In this document: positions 35,170 through 44,965 of the stretch, piece by piece
Layout of the letters: each line of letters starts with the position of its first letter
Position numbering within the stretch: position 1 is the stretch's first letter
Origin: Pantoea sp. alder81
GTDB lineage: Bacteria; Pseudomonadota; Gammaproteobacteria; Enterobacterales; Enterobacteriaceae
Assembly: GCF_020179835.1 (NCBI RefSeq)
Contig: NZ_JAIUDA010000001.1
Coordinates: 186,001-250,000 of the forward strand
Direction: 5' to 3'
DNA length: 64,000 nt
Notes under the pieces: model-generated
Told to the model about the DNA's origin: nothing
What the model saw: only the letters and a program-made list of their open reading frames with translations
Database searches by the model: none
Translations under genes and position numbers: made by a program

Positions 35170-35925
35170 ATGGCGGAGCAAACGGCAGTAGCCCAGCTGG
35201 CTGCGGCAATGGGTGATGAACCCGCGCCGATTTATCAACGCGTGAAACAGGCCATCGTCAGCCAGATCCGTGAAGGCCACTGGAAAGCCAACCAGCGCGT
35301 GCCGTCCGAAAGTGAACTGGTGAATGAGCTGGGCGTGAGTCGCATGACCATCAACCGCGCGCTGCGTGAACTCACCAGTGAAGGGTTCCTGGTGCGTATG
35401 CAAGGCGTCGGCACCTTCGTCGCGGAGATGAAGGGCTATACCGCGATGCTCGAAGTACATAACATCGCCGATGAAATTGCCCAACGTGGTCATCGCCACA
35501 GCTGCAAAATTTTATCGATTGGGCAGATGAAGGCCGATCCGGAGCAGGCCGCTGTGTTGGGCTTATCCACCGGGCAGACGCTGTATCATTCGTTGATTGT
35601 GCATTACGAAAACGATATGCCGGTGCAACTGGAAGATCGTCTGGTCAACCCACTGGTGGCGCCGGATTACCTCAGTCAGGATTATCATCAACTGACGCCC
35701 TACACCTATTTGATGCGCGTGGCGCCGTTGACCGCCGGTGAGCATATTGTGGAAGCGGTACTGCCCGATCTGCGCCAGCGTAAACATCTGGCGCTGGATG
35801 AGCACGAACCCTGCTTGTTGATTCGTCGTCAGACCTGGAGCGACAACAAGATAGTGACTTACGCGCGCCTGCTTTATCCGGGCTCGCGCTATAAGTTACT
35901 GGGGCGTTTCAGAGGACACGGTTAA
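35170..35925 (+). CDS. hutC: Histidine utilisation repressor HutC (GntR family)
   Basis: A 251-residue GntR-family regulator of the HutC subgroup. The N-terminal winged helix spans about residues 20-85 (APIYQRVKQAIVSQIREGHW, with VPSESELVNELGVSRMTINR as recognition region). A UTRA ligand domain follows (about 105-245), which in HutC binds urocanate. ATG 35170 is used because AAAGGAACAGGAC precedes it and homologous sequence begins there; the longer upstream frame lacks protein character. It is divergent from hutH. Its 3' end overlaps hutD by 17 bp on the other strand. Confidence 0.95.
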   Translation: MAEQTAVAQLAAAMGDEPAPIYQRVKQAIVSQIREGHWKANQRVPSESELVNELGVSRMTINRALRELTSEGFLVRMQGVGTFVAEMKGYTAMLEVHNIADEIAQRGHRHSCKILSIGQMKADPEQAAVLGLSTGQTLYHSLIVHYENDMPVQLEDRLVNPLVAPDYLSQDYHQLTPYTYLMRVAPLTAGEHIVEAVLPDLRQRKHLALDEHEPCLLIRRQTWSDNKIVTYARLLYPGSRYKLLGRFRGHG

Positions 35926-36448
35926 GCGCCACAAACAGCAGGCTGGCATCCGAGGTTCGCGGTGCCAGCTGCGTCTCTTCATCCAGCCACCACATTCCCT
36001 GATTAACCGTAATGCGTTCGCCGTCTGCACTCTGCCATTCGCCGGATAATACCCACGCGACACCGTGTTCGCTGGTAGCGGCGTGTTGCACGACATCCAC
36101 CTGAGCCTGCCAACTGTCGCGGCGTGTCATGATGTTGAAATCCTGACAGCTGCCGCTGATCTGTGCCTCAATCGACCATTCCCCCGGAAATGCCCATGGC
36201 TGATGCGGCAACAACCTGTGCTCAACACTCTCGCTGCGCAGTATCACGCTGTCGCCATTCAGCAGCGTAATCACACGATCGATACCGGGGAACGGCGAAA
36301 AAGGTCCGTCGGCATCGATGGTGGCAATACTGGCGCGCCAGCCAAACTGCGCCTCACTGAGCGGGAAGCTGACGATTTCACGCGTTTCACCGCCGCCGTT
36401 GCGCCAGCGGCTGACCGGCAGCTGGCTGTAGTCAAAATGCGTTCTCAT
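35909..36448 (-). CDS. hutD: HutD family protein
   Basis: A 179-residue single-domain cupin-like protein. The N-terminal SQLPVSRWRNGGGETREIV and GWRASIATIDADGPFSPFPG are the HutD signature. HutD is not an enzyme of the pathway; in Pseudomonas fluorescens it was proposed to limit hut expression, possibly by binding formylglutamate. It overlaps hutF by four bases (ATGA) in the same transcript and is convergent with hutC. Confidence 0.92.
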   Translation of the reverse strand: MRTHFDYSQLPVSRWRNGGGETREIVSFPLSEAQFGWRASIATIDADGPFSPFPGIDRVITLLNGDSVILRSESVEHRLLPHQPWAFPGEWSIEAQISGSCQDFNIMTRRDSWQAQVDVVQHAATSEHGVAWVLSGEWQSADGERITVNQGMWWLDEETQLAPRTSDASLLFVALNRVL

Positions 36449-37800
36449 TGCAGTGCACTCATGGCCTGGGCGAAGCGTGCGGCTGCGGCTTCTTCGGCGG
36501 GATGATGGCCTTCGCTGATCACTTGATTACCGGCGACAAACACATCGCGGATCTGGCTTTGCGTGCCACCAAACAACCAGCGATTGAGTAAGGAAGCGGA
36601 ACTCACGCTGCTCAGGAAGGCATCGTTTTCCAGCACCAGCCAGTCGGCACGTTTTCCCACCGCCAGTTCACCGGTGTTGATCGCGCACGCCTGCGAACCG
36701 CCTTGTGCCGCCTGCTGCCACAGCAGATCGCCCACAGAAGGCTGATGGGGCAGGGTGATTCGGTTGCGACGACGATCGCGCAGGCGTTGACCGTACTCCA
36801 GCCAGCGCAACTCTTCCTGTGCGCTGAGCGATACATGGCTGTCCGAGCCAATGCCCCAGCGTCCACCTTGTGCAATGTATTCCACCGCCGGGAAGATGCC
36901 GTCGCCGAGATTGGCTTCGGTGGTGGGACAGAGTCCGGCAATCGCACCGCTGGCCGCCATGCGCTGAATTTCACTGTCGTCCAGATGGGTGGCATGAATC
37001 AGGCACCAGCGCTGATCCACCTCGAATCGATTATACAGCCACGAAACTGGCCGCTCGCCGCTCCACGCCAGGCTGTCATTAACCTCTTTTTCCTGCTCGG
37101 CTACATGAATATGCACCGGCACATCAGCAGCGCCGGCGGCCAGCACCTCACGCATCTGGGCCTCACTCACCGCGCGCAGCGAGTGGAAACAGATGCCATG
37201 ATTAAGCAGCGGCTTATTGGCGCTCCATTGCGCTGCGCGTTGCTGTTGCTGCAGATAAGCCTCCGTTTGCTGGATAAAACGGCGCTGGCCGTCGCTGGCC
37301 GGTTGCGATCCAAATCCGCTGTAGCTGTAGAGCACCGGCAGCAGCGTCTGACCGATACCGGCCGTCTCGGCGGCGGCAATCAGGTTGAGCAGCATCGCGT
37401 CATCGGCATAGGGTTTGCCCTGCGCATCGTGGTGCAGGTAGTGAAATTCCGCCACCTGGCTATAGCCGCCCTTCAGCATATCGATATAGAGATGGGTGGC
37501 GATATCGCCGACCTGCTCAGGCGACAGGCGCTGCACCATGCGGTACATCAAATCGCGCCAGGTCCAGAAGCTGTCCTGCGGATCGCCCGCCACTTCAGCC
37601 AGCCCGGCCATGGCGCGCTGGAAGGCGTGCGAATGCAGGTTAGCGATAGCAGGGATCACCGGGCCAGCAAGGCGAGTGGCGCTGCCTGGCGTGCTATTGG
37701 GAGTGAGTTCTGCGATCTGTCCGGATGCGTCAGTGGTAATCAATACGTCTTCATGCCAGCCGTCGGCCAGCAGCGCGCGTGGGGCAAAAAAAACGGCCAT
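36445..37800 (-). CDS. hutF: Formimidoylglutamate deiminase
   Basis: A 451-residue amidohydrolase-superfamily enzyme that converts N-formimino-glutamate to N-formyl-glutamate and ammonia. Visible motifs are NLHSHAFQRAMAGL (metal histidines), HIHVAEQEKEV and LIHATHLDDSEI, and the aspartate in GIGSDSHVSLS. It is first in a hutF-hutD transcript divergent from hutI-hutG, with one HutC-like operator in the 85-bp gap. Its presence together with HutG defines the five-step pathway in place of direct formamide release. Confidence 0.96.
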   Translation of the reverse strand: MAVFFAPRALLADGWHEDVLITTDASGQIAELTPNSTPGSATRLAGPVIPAIANLHSHAFQRAMAGLAEVAGDPQDSFWTWRDLMYRMVQRLSPEQVGDIATHLYIDMLKGGYSQVAEFHYLHHDAQGKPYADDAMLLNLIAAAETAGIGQTLLPVLYSYSGFGSQPASDGQRRFIQQTEAYLQQQQRAAQWSANKPLLNHGICFHSLRAVSEAQMREVLAAGAADVPVHIHVAEQEKEVNDSLAWSGERPVSWLYNRFEVDQRWCLIHATHLDDSEIQRMAASGAIAGLCPTTEANLGDGIFPAVEYIAQGGRWGIGSDSHVSLSAQEELRWLEYGQRLRDRRRNRITLPHQPSVGDLLWQQAAQGGSQACAINTGELAVGKRADWLVLENDAFLSSVSSASLLNRWLFGGTQSQIRDVFVAGNQVISEGHHPAEEAAAARFAQAMSALQ

Positions 37801-37823
37801 GGTTGATCCTTAAGGGCGGAAAG

Positions 37824-37835
37824 TTGTATATACAT
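37824..37835. promoter_or_regulatory. HutC-like operator 4 (hutF/hutI divergent promoter region)
   Basis: TTGTATATACAT lies midway in the short hutF-hutI intergenic region, followed by a second overlapping ATACAT. One site could control both transcripts. Confidence 0.72.
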
Positions 37836-37885
37836 ATACATACTTTGAGACGCACTGTAAATCGTCAGACGTGAAGGGGAGTGGG

Positions 37886-39103
37886 ATGGCAGAAGCGAAG
37901 CAGATCGACAGCCTGTGGCTGGGGGCCGATATCGTCACGATGCGAGACGGGCACTATAACCTGATTGCCGACGGCGCACTGGCGGTGGATAACGGCGAGC
38001 TGATTTGGGTAGGACCGCGCAGTGAACTACCGGATTTTGCCCCGCGTACGCAGCAGCAATTTGACGGCGGCATCATCACGCCGGGTCTGGTGGATTGCCA
38101 TACGCATCTGGTGTTTGGCGGCGATCGCAGCCAGGAGTTCGAGCAGCGTCTGAACGGCGTCAGCTATGCCGAGATCGCGGCGCAGGGCGGCGGTATTCTC
38201 TCCACGGTGCGTGCTACGCGCGCGGCATCGCAGCAGGAGTTGGTGGCAAGTGCGCGCTGGCGTCTGGATCGATTGCTGGCAGAAGGTGTCACCACGGTAG
38301 AGATTAAATCGGGTTATGGCCTCGATGAAACCAGCGAGCTGACCATGCTGCGCGCCATCCGCGAATTAGCGGAAACGGTGCCCGCCGATGTGCTCTCCAC
38401 CTGCCTGGCCGCGCACGGCTTCCCGCCCGAGTTTAAAGAAAATCCACAAGGCTGGATCGATATCATCTGCAATCGCCTGTTACCACAGGTGAAGGCGGAA
38501 GGGCTGGCGGATGCCGTCGATGCCTTCTGCGAACATCTGGCCTTTTCCCCTGAGCAGGTTAGGGCGGTTTTTGATCAAGCAAAAGCCCTGGGAATGCCGG
38601 TCAAACTGCACGCTGAACAGCTTTCTGCACTGGGCGGTGCCACGCTGGCGGCCGAATACGGCGCCTTGTCAGCGGATCATCTTGAATACGCCACCGAAGC
38701 CGATGCGCAAGCGATGGCACAGCACGGCACCGTCGCAGTGTTACTGCCGGGCGCGTTCTATCTGCTGCGAGAAACACAACGCCCGCCAGTGGATCTGTTC
38801 CGCAAACACGGCGTGCCAATGGCGCTGGCCAGCGATGCGAATCCGGGGACTTCACCGGCGCTGTCGCTGCGTCTGATGTTGAATATGGGCTGCACGCTGT
38901 TTGGCATGACGCCGGAAGAGGTGCTGGCAGGCGTGACCTTATGGGGCGCGAAAGCGTTGGGATTACAGCATTCGCACGGTTCGCTCGAGGCCGGCAAGGT
39001 GGCAAACTTTGTGCACTGGCCGCTGGCGCGCCCGGCAGAACTGGTTTACTGGTTGGGCGGCGAACTGCCGTGCCAGGTTATCTATCGTGGAGAAGCGCAA
39101 TGA
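37886..39103 (+). CDS. hutI: Imidazolonepropionase
   Basis: A 405-residue amidohydrolase that opens imidazolonepropionate to N-formimino-glutamate, the third step. Metal-binding HxH is in [13 protein letters not shown], with further ligands in KLHAEQ and the aspartate in [21 protein letters not shown] is a family hallmark. ATG 37886 follows GAAGGGGA. The stop overlaps the hutG start (ATGA). Confidence 0.97.
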   Translation: MAEAKQIDSLWLGADIVTMRDGHYNLIADGALAVDNGELIWVGPRSELPDFAPRTQQQFDGGIITPGLVDCHTHLVFGGDRSQEFEQRLNGVSYAEIAAQGGGILSTVRATRAASQQELVASARWRLDRLLAEGVTTVEIKSGYGLDETSELTMLRAIRELAETVPADVLSTCLAAHGFPPEFKENPQGWIDIICNRLLPQVKAEGLADAVDAFCEHLAFSPEQVRAVFDQAKALGMPVKLHAEQLSALGGATLAAEYGALSADHLEYATEADAQAMAQHGTVAVLLPGAFYLLRETQRPPVDLFRKHGVPMALASDANPGTSPALSLRLMLNMGCTLFGMTPEEVLAGVTLWGAKALGLQHSHGSLEAGKVANFVHWPLARPAELVYWLGGELPCQVIYRGEAQ

Positions 39104-39891
39104 CACCTTTTCATTTCACCGCCGGAAAGCTGCCGCTGCTGGTCAGCATCCCGCATGCGGGTACCCAGTTAACGCCTGAAGTGGATGCTGGATTGAGCGA
39201 CGCGGCCCGCGGCTTGCCGGATACCGACTGGCACATTCCGCTGCTGTACGATTTTGTGCGCGATTTAGGGGCCAGCGTACTGATTGGCCACTACTCACGT
39301 TTTGTCATCGACCTTAATCGTCCGCCGGATAACCAGCCGCTGTACACCACCGCCACCACCGGACTCTATCCTGAGACGCTGTTTGACGGCACGCCGACCT
39401 TCGCTGAGGGTAAAACCCCCAGCGCTGCTGCGCGGCAGGGTTATCTCAATGATATCTGGCAGCCGTATCACCAGCAGATCCAGCAAGAGCTGGCGCGACT
39501 GAAAGCCGAACACGGTTATGCGCTGCTGTTTGACGCCCATTCGATTGCTTCGGTGATTCCACGCTTGTTTGATGGCCAGTTACCGGATATCAACATTGGC
39601 ACCAACAGCGGTGAAAGCTGCTCGGAGGCGGTGATCGAAGCGATTAAAGAGGTTTGTGCCGCACAAAGCGATTACAGCTGGGTGGTTAATGGCCGTTTCA
39701 AAGGCGGTTATATCACGCGTGCTTACGGCCAGCCGCAGCAGGGCGTACAGGCTGTGCAGCTGGAACTGGCACAGCTAAATTACATGGATGAAACGCCGCC
39801 GTTTGCCTGGCAGCAGGATCGCGCGACACAGCTGCAGAAAGTGTTAAAACCGATGATGCAGGCGTTTTTACAGGCTGGAAAGCCGCGCTAA
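39100..39891 (+). CDS. hutG: N-formylglutamate deformylase
   Basis: A 263-residue zinc hydrolase of the N-formylglutamate amidohydrolase family that releases formate and glutamate, the last step. SIPHAGTQ (a metal histidine), [24 protein letters not shown] and LFDAHSIAS are typical of the family. This is the deformylase type of HutG, not the arginase-fold formiminoglutamase of Klebsiella, which agrees with the presence of hutF. Translation is coupled to hutI. A clear terminator follows. Confidence 0.96.
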   Translation: MTPFHFTAGKLPLLVSIPHAGTQLTPEVDAGLSDAARGLPDTDWHIPLLYDFVRDLGASVLIGHYSRFVIDLNRPPDNQPLYTTATTGLYPETLFDGTPTFAEGKTPSAAARQGYLNDIWQPYHQQIQQELARLKAEHGYALLFDAHSIASVIPRLFDGQLPDINIGTNSGESCSEAVIEAIKEVCAAQSDYSWVVNGRFKGGYITRAYGQPQQGVQAVQLELAQLNYMDETPPFAWQQDRATQLQKVLKPMMQAFLQAGKPR

Positions 39892-39931
39892 TCGTTCGAG
39901 TCGTCATGCCCATCGGGGCAAATTTTTTACC

Positions 39932-39966
39932 AGGCAGCCACCTATGAAAGTTGGCTGCCTTTTTTA
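39932..39966 (+). terminator. Terminator of hutIG
   Basis: AGGCAGCCA (39932-39940), an 11-base loop and TGGCTGCCT (39952-39960) make a perfect 9-bp stem followed by TTTTTT. A classic intrinsic terminator 40 bp after hutG. Between here and the next gene (40316) only two HutC-like sites were recognised. Confidence 0.92.
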
Positions 39967-40139
39967 TTGGTATTAAATCGGGGGCTTGGGTAACGCACCA
40001 GATCCATCTTGCTTCCCTCTCAAACCCTGCAATCCCCATAACAGTGCATTAGCGCCCCAGGAAGGTGCGCCACTAACGTCCGTGCCGTGACCATTCCCTG
40101 ATTCCAGCGCTTCTGCCGATTTGGCACACCGCTTGCTAG

Positions 40140-40153
40140 GTTGTATGTACAAG
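40140..40153. promoter_or_regulatory. HutC-like operator 5 (upstream of the histidine-type ABC operon)
   Basis: GTTGTATGTACAAG carries the TTGTA..TACAA palindrome. It lies about 163 bp upstream of the binding-protein gene and far from hutG, so it belongs to the ABC operon promoter. Confidence 0.68.
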
Positions 40154-40235
40154 TAAAGACCACGTGGTAATTATCACTTTTTATTCTGGCTGGCTCACAA
40201 AAAGCTTATGCCGACAATGATCTGCCGCAAGCTAA

Positions 40236-40249
40236 CTTGTATATACATG
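40236..40249. promoter_or_regulatory. HutC-like operator 6 (upstream of the histidine-type ABC operon)
   Basis: CTTGTATATACATG, about 67 bp upstream of the start codon, is close to the ideal palindrome. With the site at 40140 it places the transporter and the HutH-like gene under HutC. Confidence 0.72.
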
Positions 40250-40315
40250 AAATGTCATCTGCGCTGTATCAGCTAACAGAGACAGCCAATTCGATTAATG
40301 ACCAGGAGAAGCCGC

Positions 40316-41167
40316 ATGACGCACCGTGCCCCGATTCGCCGTTTTTGCCTCACGACCCTGTTTGCCAGCCTGATGATCAGCGGTGTTGCTGTACAGGCCA
40401 AAGAGTGGAAATCGATCACCATCGCTACCGAAGGCAGCTATGAACCCTGGAACCTGACGCTGCCGGGCGGCAAGTTAGGCGGCTTTGAACCTGAACTGAT
40501 GGAAGACTTATGTAAGCGCATGGGCATCCAGTGCAAGCTGGTGGTGCAAAACTGGGACGGCATGATCGCCGGACTGAATGCTGGCAAATATGACGTGATC
40601 ATGGATGCCATCGTCATCACGCCGGACCGCAAAAAAGTGGTCAATTTCACCGTGCCTTACGCGTCCACGCCAGCCACCTTTATCACCACCAAAGACAGCC
40701 CGCTGATGCCAGCCGATCACAACATCATCAAGCTGCATGACGATGAGAAAGAGATCAACACGGCGATTGCGCCACTGAAAGCGGCGTTGAAAGGCAAAAC
40801 CATCGGCATCGCGTCCGGCACGGTTTACACGCCATTTATTGATAAGTACTTCAAAGATGTCGCCGACGTGCGCGAATACACTTCCTCAGCAGATGCGATT
40901 CTTGATCTGCAGGCCGGTCGTATTGATGCGGTGTTCGACGATGTGACCTTTGCCCAATCGATGCTGGCGCGTAAAGAGAACAATAACCTGACCTTCAGTG
41001 GCCCGCAGTTGGGTGGCCCGATTTGGGGTGAGGGCGAAGCGATGGGCGTGCGTATGGCTGACAACGATCTGAAAGCCAAACTCGACGAGGCTATCAAGGC
41101 TGCGCTGGCCGATGGCACCGTGAAAAAGCTGAGCGAGAAGTGGTTTAAAACTGACGTAACCCCGTAA
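40316..41167 (+). CDS. Histidine/polar amino acid ABC transporter binding protein
   Basis: A 283-residue family 3 periplasmic binding protein with an N-terminal signal peptide (about residues 1-26, ending VAVQA). The mature start is KEWKSITIATEGSYEPWNLT. The segments GFEPELMEDLCKRMG and DVIMDAIVITPDRKKVVNF fit the HisJ/ArgT/octopine-binding group. AGGAG precedes ATG 40316; an earlier in-frame ATG at 40298 would spoil the signal peptide. It opens an operon of importer genes that ends with a HutH-like gene and has two HutC-like operators upstream, so histidine, urocanate or a modified histidine is the likely ligand. Confidence 0.92.
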   Translation: MTHRAPIRRFCLTTLFASLMISGVAVQAKEWKSITIATEGSYEPWNLTLPGGKLGGFEPELMEDLCKRMGIQCKLVVQNWDGMIAGLNAGKYDVIMDAIVITPDRKKVVNFTVPYASTPATFITTKDSPLMPADHNIIKLHDDEKEINTAIAPLKAALKGKTIGIASGTVYTPFIDKYFKDVADVREYTSSADAILDLQAGRIDAVFDDVTFAQSMLARKENNNLTFSGPQLGGPIWGEGEAMGVRMADNDLKAKLDEAIKAALADGTVKKLSEKWFKTDVTP

Positions 41168-41179
41168 GTGAGGTGAAAG

Positions 41180-41899
41180 ATGATGAGCCTGCTGAGTTTT
41201 GGTGCTGATGGCTGGGGCCGCCTGATTTTAGGGGCTGCCTTCACCACGCTGCTGTTGTCGCTGGCGGCGTTGATGATTGGCGCAGTGGTCGGTTCCGGCG
41301 TGGCGGCGGCCAAGCTGTCACCTAAACGCTGGATGCGCTGGTTAGGTGAAGCCTATTCCACAGTGTTTCGCGGCATCCCGGAACTGCTGGTGATCTACCT
41401 GTTCTATTTTGGCGGATCGGGCCTGATCACCCTGGTGGGACAGATGTTCGGCGCGGATGGCTTTATCGAAGCGCCGCCGTTCCTGATTGGTGCACTGGCT
41501 ATCGGGCTCATCTCTGGATCCTATCAAGGTGAAGTCTATCGCGCGGCACGTCTGGCGCTGGCGAAAGGCGAAGTGGAAGCGGCGGTAGCGATCGGCATGC
41601 CGCGCTGGCGTATTGCCCAGCGCATTTTGCTGCCGCAGATTGTGCGCTATGCGCTGCCAGGCATGTCGAATGTCTGGCAGATGAGCCTGAAAGACTCGGC
41701 GCTGGTGTCAGTTACCGGCATCGTCGAGCTAATGCGCGCCAGCCAGGTGGCGGCGGGATCCACGCGCGATTACTTCACTTTCTATCTGATTGGCGGTGGC
41801 TGCTATCTGGTGCTGACGCTGCTGTCTAATCATGCGTTCCGTCGGGCAGAGTCTCGCCTTGGACGCGCGTGGCAAAGTCGCACTGCGGCACAGCATTAA
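41180..41899 (+). CDS. Histidine-type ABC transporter permease (HisQ-like)
   Basis: A 239-residue permease with about five helices. Its EAA loop is VEAAVAIGMPRWRIAQRILL (about residues 132-151). TVFRGIPELLVIYLFYFGG is the HisQ-type conserved segment. The start is ATG 41180 or the adjacent ATG 41183. It pairs with the next permease to form the HisQM-type heterodimer. Confidence 0.92.
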   Translation: MMSLLSFGADGWGRLILGAAFTTLLLSLAALMIGAVVGSGVAAAKLSPKRWMRWLGEAYSTVFRGIPELLVIYLFYFGGSGLITLVGQMFGADGFIEAPPFLIGALAIGLISGSYQGEVYRAARLALAKGEVEAAVAIGMPRWRIAQRILLPQIVRYALPGMSNVWQMSLKDSALVSVTGIVELMRASQVAAGSTRDYFTFYLIGGGCYLVLTLLSNHAFRRAESRLGRAWQSRTAAQH

Positions 41900-41910
41900 G
41901 GAGCAGCAGT

Positions 41911-42639
41911 ATGATTGACTTCGCCTTCATGACCGACACTTTCCTCAAGCTGAGCGCGGCGTTGCCGGTGACGCTCGGCCTGTTTATCAGTGCCTTTCTC
42001 TGCGGTGGCATTCTCGCTATCGGAATTCTCTCACTGCGCATGAGCCGCTGGCGGGTGCTGAGCGGCTTCGCGCGCGGCTACATTCTGGTGTTTCGCGGCT
42101 CACCGCTGCTGATCCAGCTGTTCCTGATCTATTACGGATTGGGGCAGTTTGGTGTAATTCGTCATAGCTTTGTCTGGCCGTTCCTGCGCGAGCCCTTTGC
42201 CTGCGCCGTGCTGGCGCTGTCGCTGTGTACCGCGGCTTATACCGCTGAAATCCTGCGTGGTGCTTTGCTGGCGGTGCCGCCCGGACAGGTCGAAGCCGGG
42301 TTGGCCTGCGGCATGTCGCGCTGGCTGCTGCTGCGTCGCATCATCGCGCCGATCATGCTGCGTTATGCATTGCCCGCTTATTCCACCGAAGCGATCCTGC
42401 TGGTGAAGTCCACGGCGCTGGCCAGTCTGGTCACCGTGTGGGATGTCACTGGCGTGGCGCAGCAAATCATCCAGCGCACCTATCGTACGATGGAAGTGTT
42501 TATCTGCGCCGCCGCCATTTATCTGATCCTGAACTTTATTATCGTCCAGCTTTACGCGTGGTTAGAACGCCGTTTAACCCCGGTGCATCGCGTTGAAAAA
42601 AAGCCGTTATCCGCCGTTAAACCGCTTGCCGGAGAGTGA
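41911..42639 (+). CDS. Histidine-type ABC transporter permease (HisM-like)
   Basis: A 242-residue permease starting at ATG 41911 after TAAGGAG. It has [20 protein letters not shown] and the EAA loop [19 protein letters not shown]. It lies 11 bp after its partner and ends one base before the ATPase start. Role: second channel subunit of the HutC-controlled importer. Confidence 0.92.
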   Translation: MIDFAFMTDTFLKLSAALPVTLGLFISAFLCGGILAIGILSLRMSRWRVLSGFARGYILVFRGSPLLIQLFLIYYGLGQFGVIRHSFVWPFLREPFACAVLALSLCTAAYTAEILRGALLAVPPGQVEAGLACGMSRWLLLRRIIAPIMLRYALPAYSTEAILLVKSTALASLVTVWDVTGVAQQIIQRTYRTMEVFICAAAIYLILNFIIVQLYAWLERRLTPVHRVEKKPLSAVKPLAGE

Positions 42640-42640
42640 T

Positions 42641-43441
42641 ATGCAATCCACATCCCCCGTAACCTTAAGCGCCACCGATATCCATAAATCCTTTGGCGCA
42701 ATGGAAGTACTGAAAGGCATTTCGCTGCAGGCGCATCAAGGCGATGTTATTTCAATTCTCGGCGCCAGCGGTTCCGGTAAAAGTACCTTGTTGCGCTGTA
42801 TCAACCTGCTGGAAACGCCGGATGCTGGTGTGGTGAGCGTCGGTGGTGAAACCATTGAGATGAAACGCCATGCGCGTGGTCATCAGCTGGCGGCCAATCC
42901 AAAACAGATAGAGCGCCTGCGCTCGCGTCTGGGCATGGTGTTCCAGAGTTTTAACCTGTGGTCGCACATGACGGTGCTGCAAAACGTGATTGAAGGGCCG
43001 CACTATGTGTTGAAGCGCGACAAGAAAAGCTGCATTGCTCAGGCGGAGCAGTTGCTGGATCGCGTCGGCCTGCTGAATCGCAAAGATTTTTACCCGGCAC
43101 AGCTTTCCGGCGGTCAGCAGCAGCGTGTGGCGATTGCCCGCGCGCTGGCGATGGACCCGGAAGTGATGCTGTTTGATGAGCCAACCTCGGCGCTGGATCC
43201 CGAACTGGTGGGCGAGGTATTGAAAGTGATGCGCAGCCTGGCGGAAGAGGGGCGCACCATGCTGGTGGTGACGCACGAAATGGGCTTTGCGCGTAATGTC
43301 TCTAATCGTGTGGTGTTTATGCATCAGGGCACCATCGATTGTCAGGGAACGCCTGAGGAGATGTTTGGTGCACAGGGATCGCAGCGCTTTAAGCAGTTTA
43401 TCTCCAGCCATCAAAATCATCATACGGAGCAGCCAGCATGA
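42641..43441 (+). CDS. Histidine-type ABC transporter ATP-binding protein
   Basis: A 266-residue HisP-like ATPase with Walker [11 protein letters not shown]-loop [10 protein letters not shown], signature [15 protein letters not shown], Walker [13 protein letters not shown] and switch [11 protein letters not shown] 42641 follows GGAGAG and is chosen over an upstream in-frame start inside the permease gene. The stop overlaps the next gene (ATGA), so the HutH-like protein is translated in fixed relation to the importer. Confidence 0.95.
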   Translation: MQSTSPVTLSATDIHKSFGAMEVLKGISLQAHQGDVISILGASGSGKSTLLRCINLLETPDAGVVSVGGETIEMKRHARGHQLAANPKQIERLRSRLGMVFQSFNLWSHMTVLQNVIEGPHYVLKRDKKSCIAQAEQLLDRVGLLNRKDFYPAQLSGGQQQRVAIARALAMDPEVMLFDEPTSALDPELVGEVLKVMRSLAEEGRTMLVVTHEMGFARNVSNRVVFMHQGTIDCQGTPEEMFGAQGSQRFKQFISSHQNHHTEQPA

Positions 43442-44922
43442 CGTTAGTGTGGGGCGATGAAGCTGTTACCTGGCAGGATGTGGTGCAGGTGGCGCGGCAC
43501 CATGCCGAACTGACGTTGAGCACCAGCGCCTGGCAGCGGATTGCGCAGGGGCGTGAGATCGTCGAGCAGATTGTAGCCAGCGGCCATATCGCTTACGGCA
43601 TCAATACCGGATTGGGTGCGCTGTGCAATATTACCTTGCCGGAGGAACAGCTGAGTCAACTGTCGCGCAATACGCTGTTGAGTCACGCCTGCGGTGTCGG
43701 GCCGTTACTTGCGCGCGAGCAGGTGCGCGCCATCTTGTGTGCCGCGATTGCGAACTATAGCCACGGGAAATCTGGTGTTTCGGTGGCACTGGTGCAGCAT
43801 TTGCTGGCGCTGCTGAATCACCAGATTACGCCGCAGGTGCCATCGCAGGGTTCGGTGGGCTATCTCAGCCATATGGCGCATATCGGACTCGCGCTGATTG
43901 GCGTGGGTGATGTTGAGTATCAGCAACAGATCGTGTCTGCCGAGCAAGCGCTGGCGCAGGCCGGATTAACGCCTTATCGACCTGGCGCCAAAGAGGGCTT
44001 GAGCCTGGTGAACGGCACGCCGTGCATGACCGGGTTGTCTTGTCTGGCGCTGGATGATGCGGCGCGGCTGCTGGATTGGGCTGACGTGACTGGCGCGATG
44101 AGTTTTGAGGCACTGCGTGGTCAGCTGGTGGCGTTTGATGCCGAAGTGATCGCGCTGAAAGCCAGCCCCGGTATGCAGGTGAGCGGGCAGCGTTTGCGTC
44201 AGTTACTGAGCGACAGCCCACTGCTGGCGAGAAGCGAGGGTGTGCGTACGCAGGATGCGCTGAGTTTGCGCTCGATGCCGCAGGTGCACGGGGCCAGTCG
44301 CGATCAGTTTGATCACGCGGCACGTCAGGTGGATACCGAGTTGAATGCCTGCACTGATAATCCTTTGGTATTGGGCACCGTGGATAACTGGCGTGTGGTA
44401 TCGCAGGCCAATCCGCACGGTGAATCGGTGGCCATGGCGGCAGATTTGCTGGCGATAGCCATGGCGGAAATTGGCAGCATTGCCGAGCGGCGTCTGGATC
44501 GGTTGGTTAATCCACTGGTCAGCGGGCTACCGGCGTTTCTGGTGGCGCAGCCGGGCGTGAACTCCGGCATGATGATTGCGCAGTACGTGGCGGCGTCGTT
44601 GTGCGCGGAGAACCGTCAATTGGCACAACCGGCGGTGCTGGATAATTACGTGACGTCTGGTTTGCAGGAGGATCATCTCAGCTTGGGTACGGGAGCTGCG
44701 TTGAAACTGCTGAAGCTGGTGGGGAATGTGTGGCAGATTCTGGCGATTGAGTATTTGCTGGCGGCGCAGGCGCTGGATTTCCATGGCGAGGCGGAGTTGG
44801 CAGAAGGTACAAAACAGGCATTGCGCCGTTTACGGGCGGTGGTGGCGAACTGGCAGGAAGATCGCTGGCTGGCACCGGAAATTGCCCGGGCGGTTCAGGT
44901 GATGAAAAACGGTGTTTGCTGA
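43438..44922 (+). CDS. HAL-family protein lacking the MIO cofactor tripeptide
   Basis: A 494-residue relative of histidine ammonia-lyase, coupled to an ABC importer. Where HutH has [14 protein letters not shown], this protein reads [11 protein letters not shown] (G138 onward): the Ala-Ser-Gly that cyclises to the MIO electrophile is deleted. The catalytic tyrosine of QDPYSIR is replaced (QDALSLR, 272-278), and the phenylalanine of GGNFHAEP by proline (QANPHGE, 323-329). Retained are [21 protein letters not shown], the arginine R278, and QEDH (E411). It is therefore unlikely to deaminate histidine. Ergothionase, a MIO-less lyase of this superfamily that eliminates trimethylamine from a betaine, is a possible model, and hercynine would then give urocanate for HutU. 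A binding or regulatory role is the alternative. It may be annotated hutH elsewhere. Confidence 0.88.
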   Translation: MTLVWGDEAVTWQDVVQVARHHAELTLSTSAWQRIAQGREIVEQIVASGHIAYGINTGLGALCNITLPEEQLSQLSRNTLLSHACGVGPLLAREQVRAILCAAIANYSHGKSGVSVALVQHLLALLNHQITPQVPSQGSVGYLSHMAHIGLALIGVGDVEYQQQIVSAEQALAQAGLTPYRPGAKEGLSLVNGTPCMTGLSCLALDDAARLLDWADVTGAMSFEALRGQLVAFDAEVIALKASPGMQVSGQRLRQLLSDSPLLARSEGVRTQDALSLRSMPQVHGASRDQFDHAARQVDTELNACTDNPLVLGTVDNWRVVSQANPHGESVAMAADLLAIAMAEIGSIAERRLDRLVNPLVSGLPAFLVAQPGVNSGMMIAQYVAASLCAENRQLAQPAVLDNYVTSGLQEDHLSLGTGAALKLLKLVGNVWQILAIEYLLAAQALDFHGEAELAEGTKQALRRLRAVVANWQEDRWLAPEIARAVQVMKNGVC

Positions 44923-44965
44923 GTGCTCTTAAGCGATGCTGAAGTGCTGGGTGCTTGTGGGTGCG

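Noticed and set aside
36703..37806. 367-codon plus-strand frame opposite hutF
   Set aside because: Entirely antisense to a clear, conserved hutF gene; composition typical of shadow frames.
43438..44922. Calling the second HAL-family gene hutH
   Set aside because: The MIO tripeptide and two other active-site residues are missing, so histidase activity is not supported.
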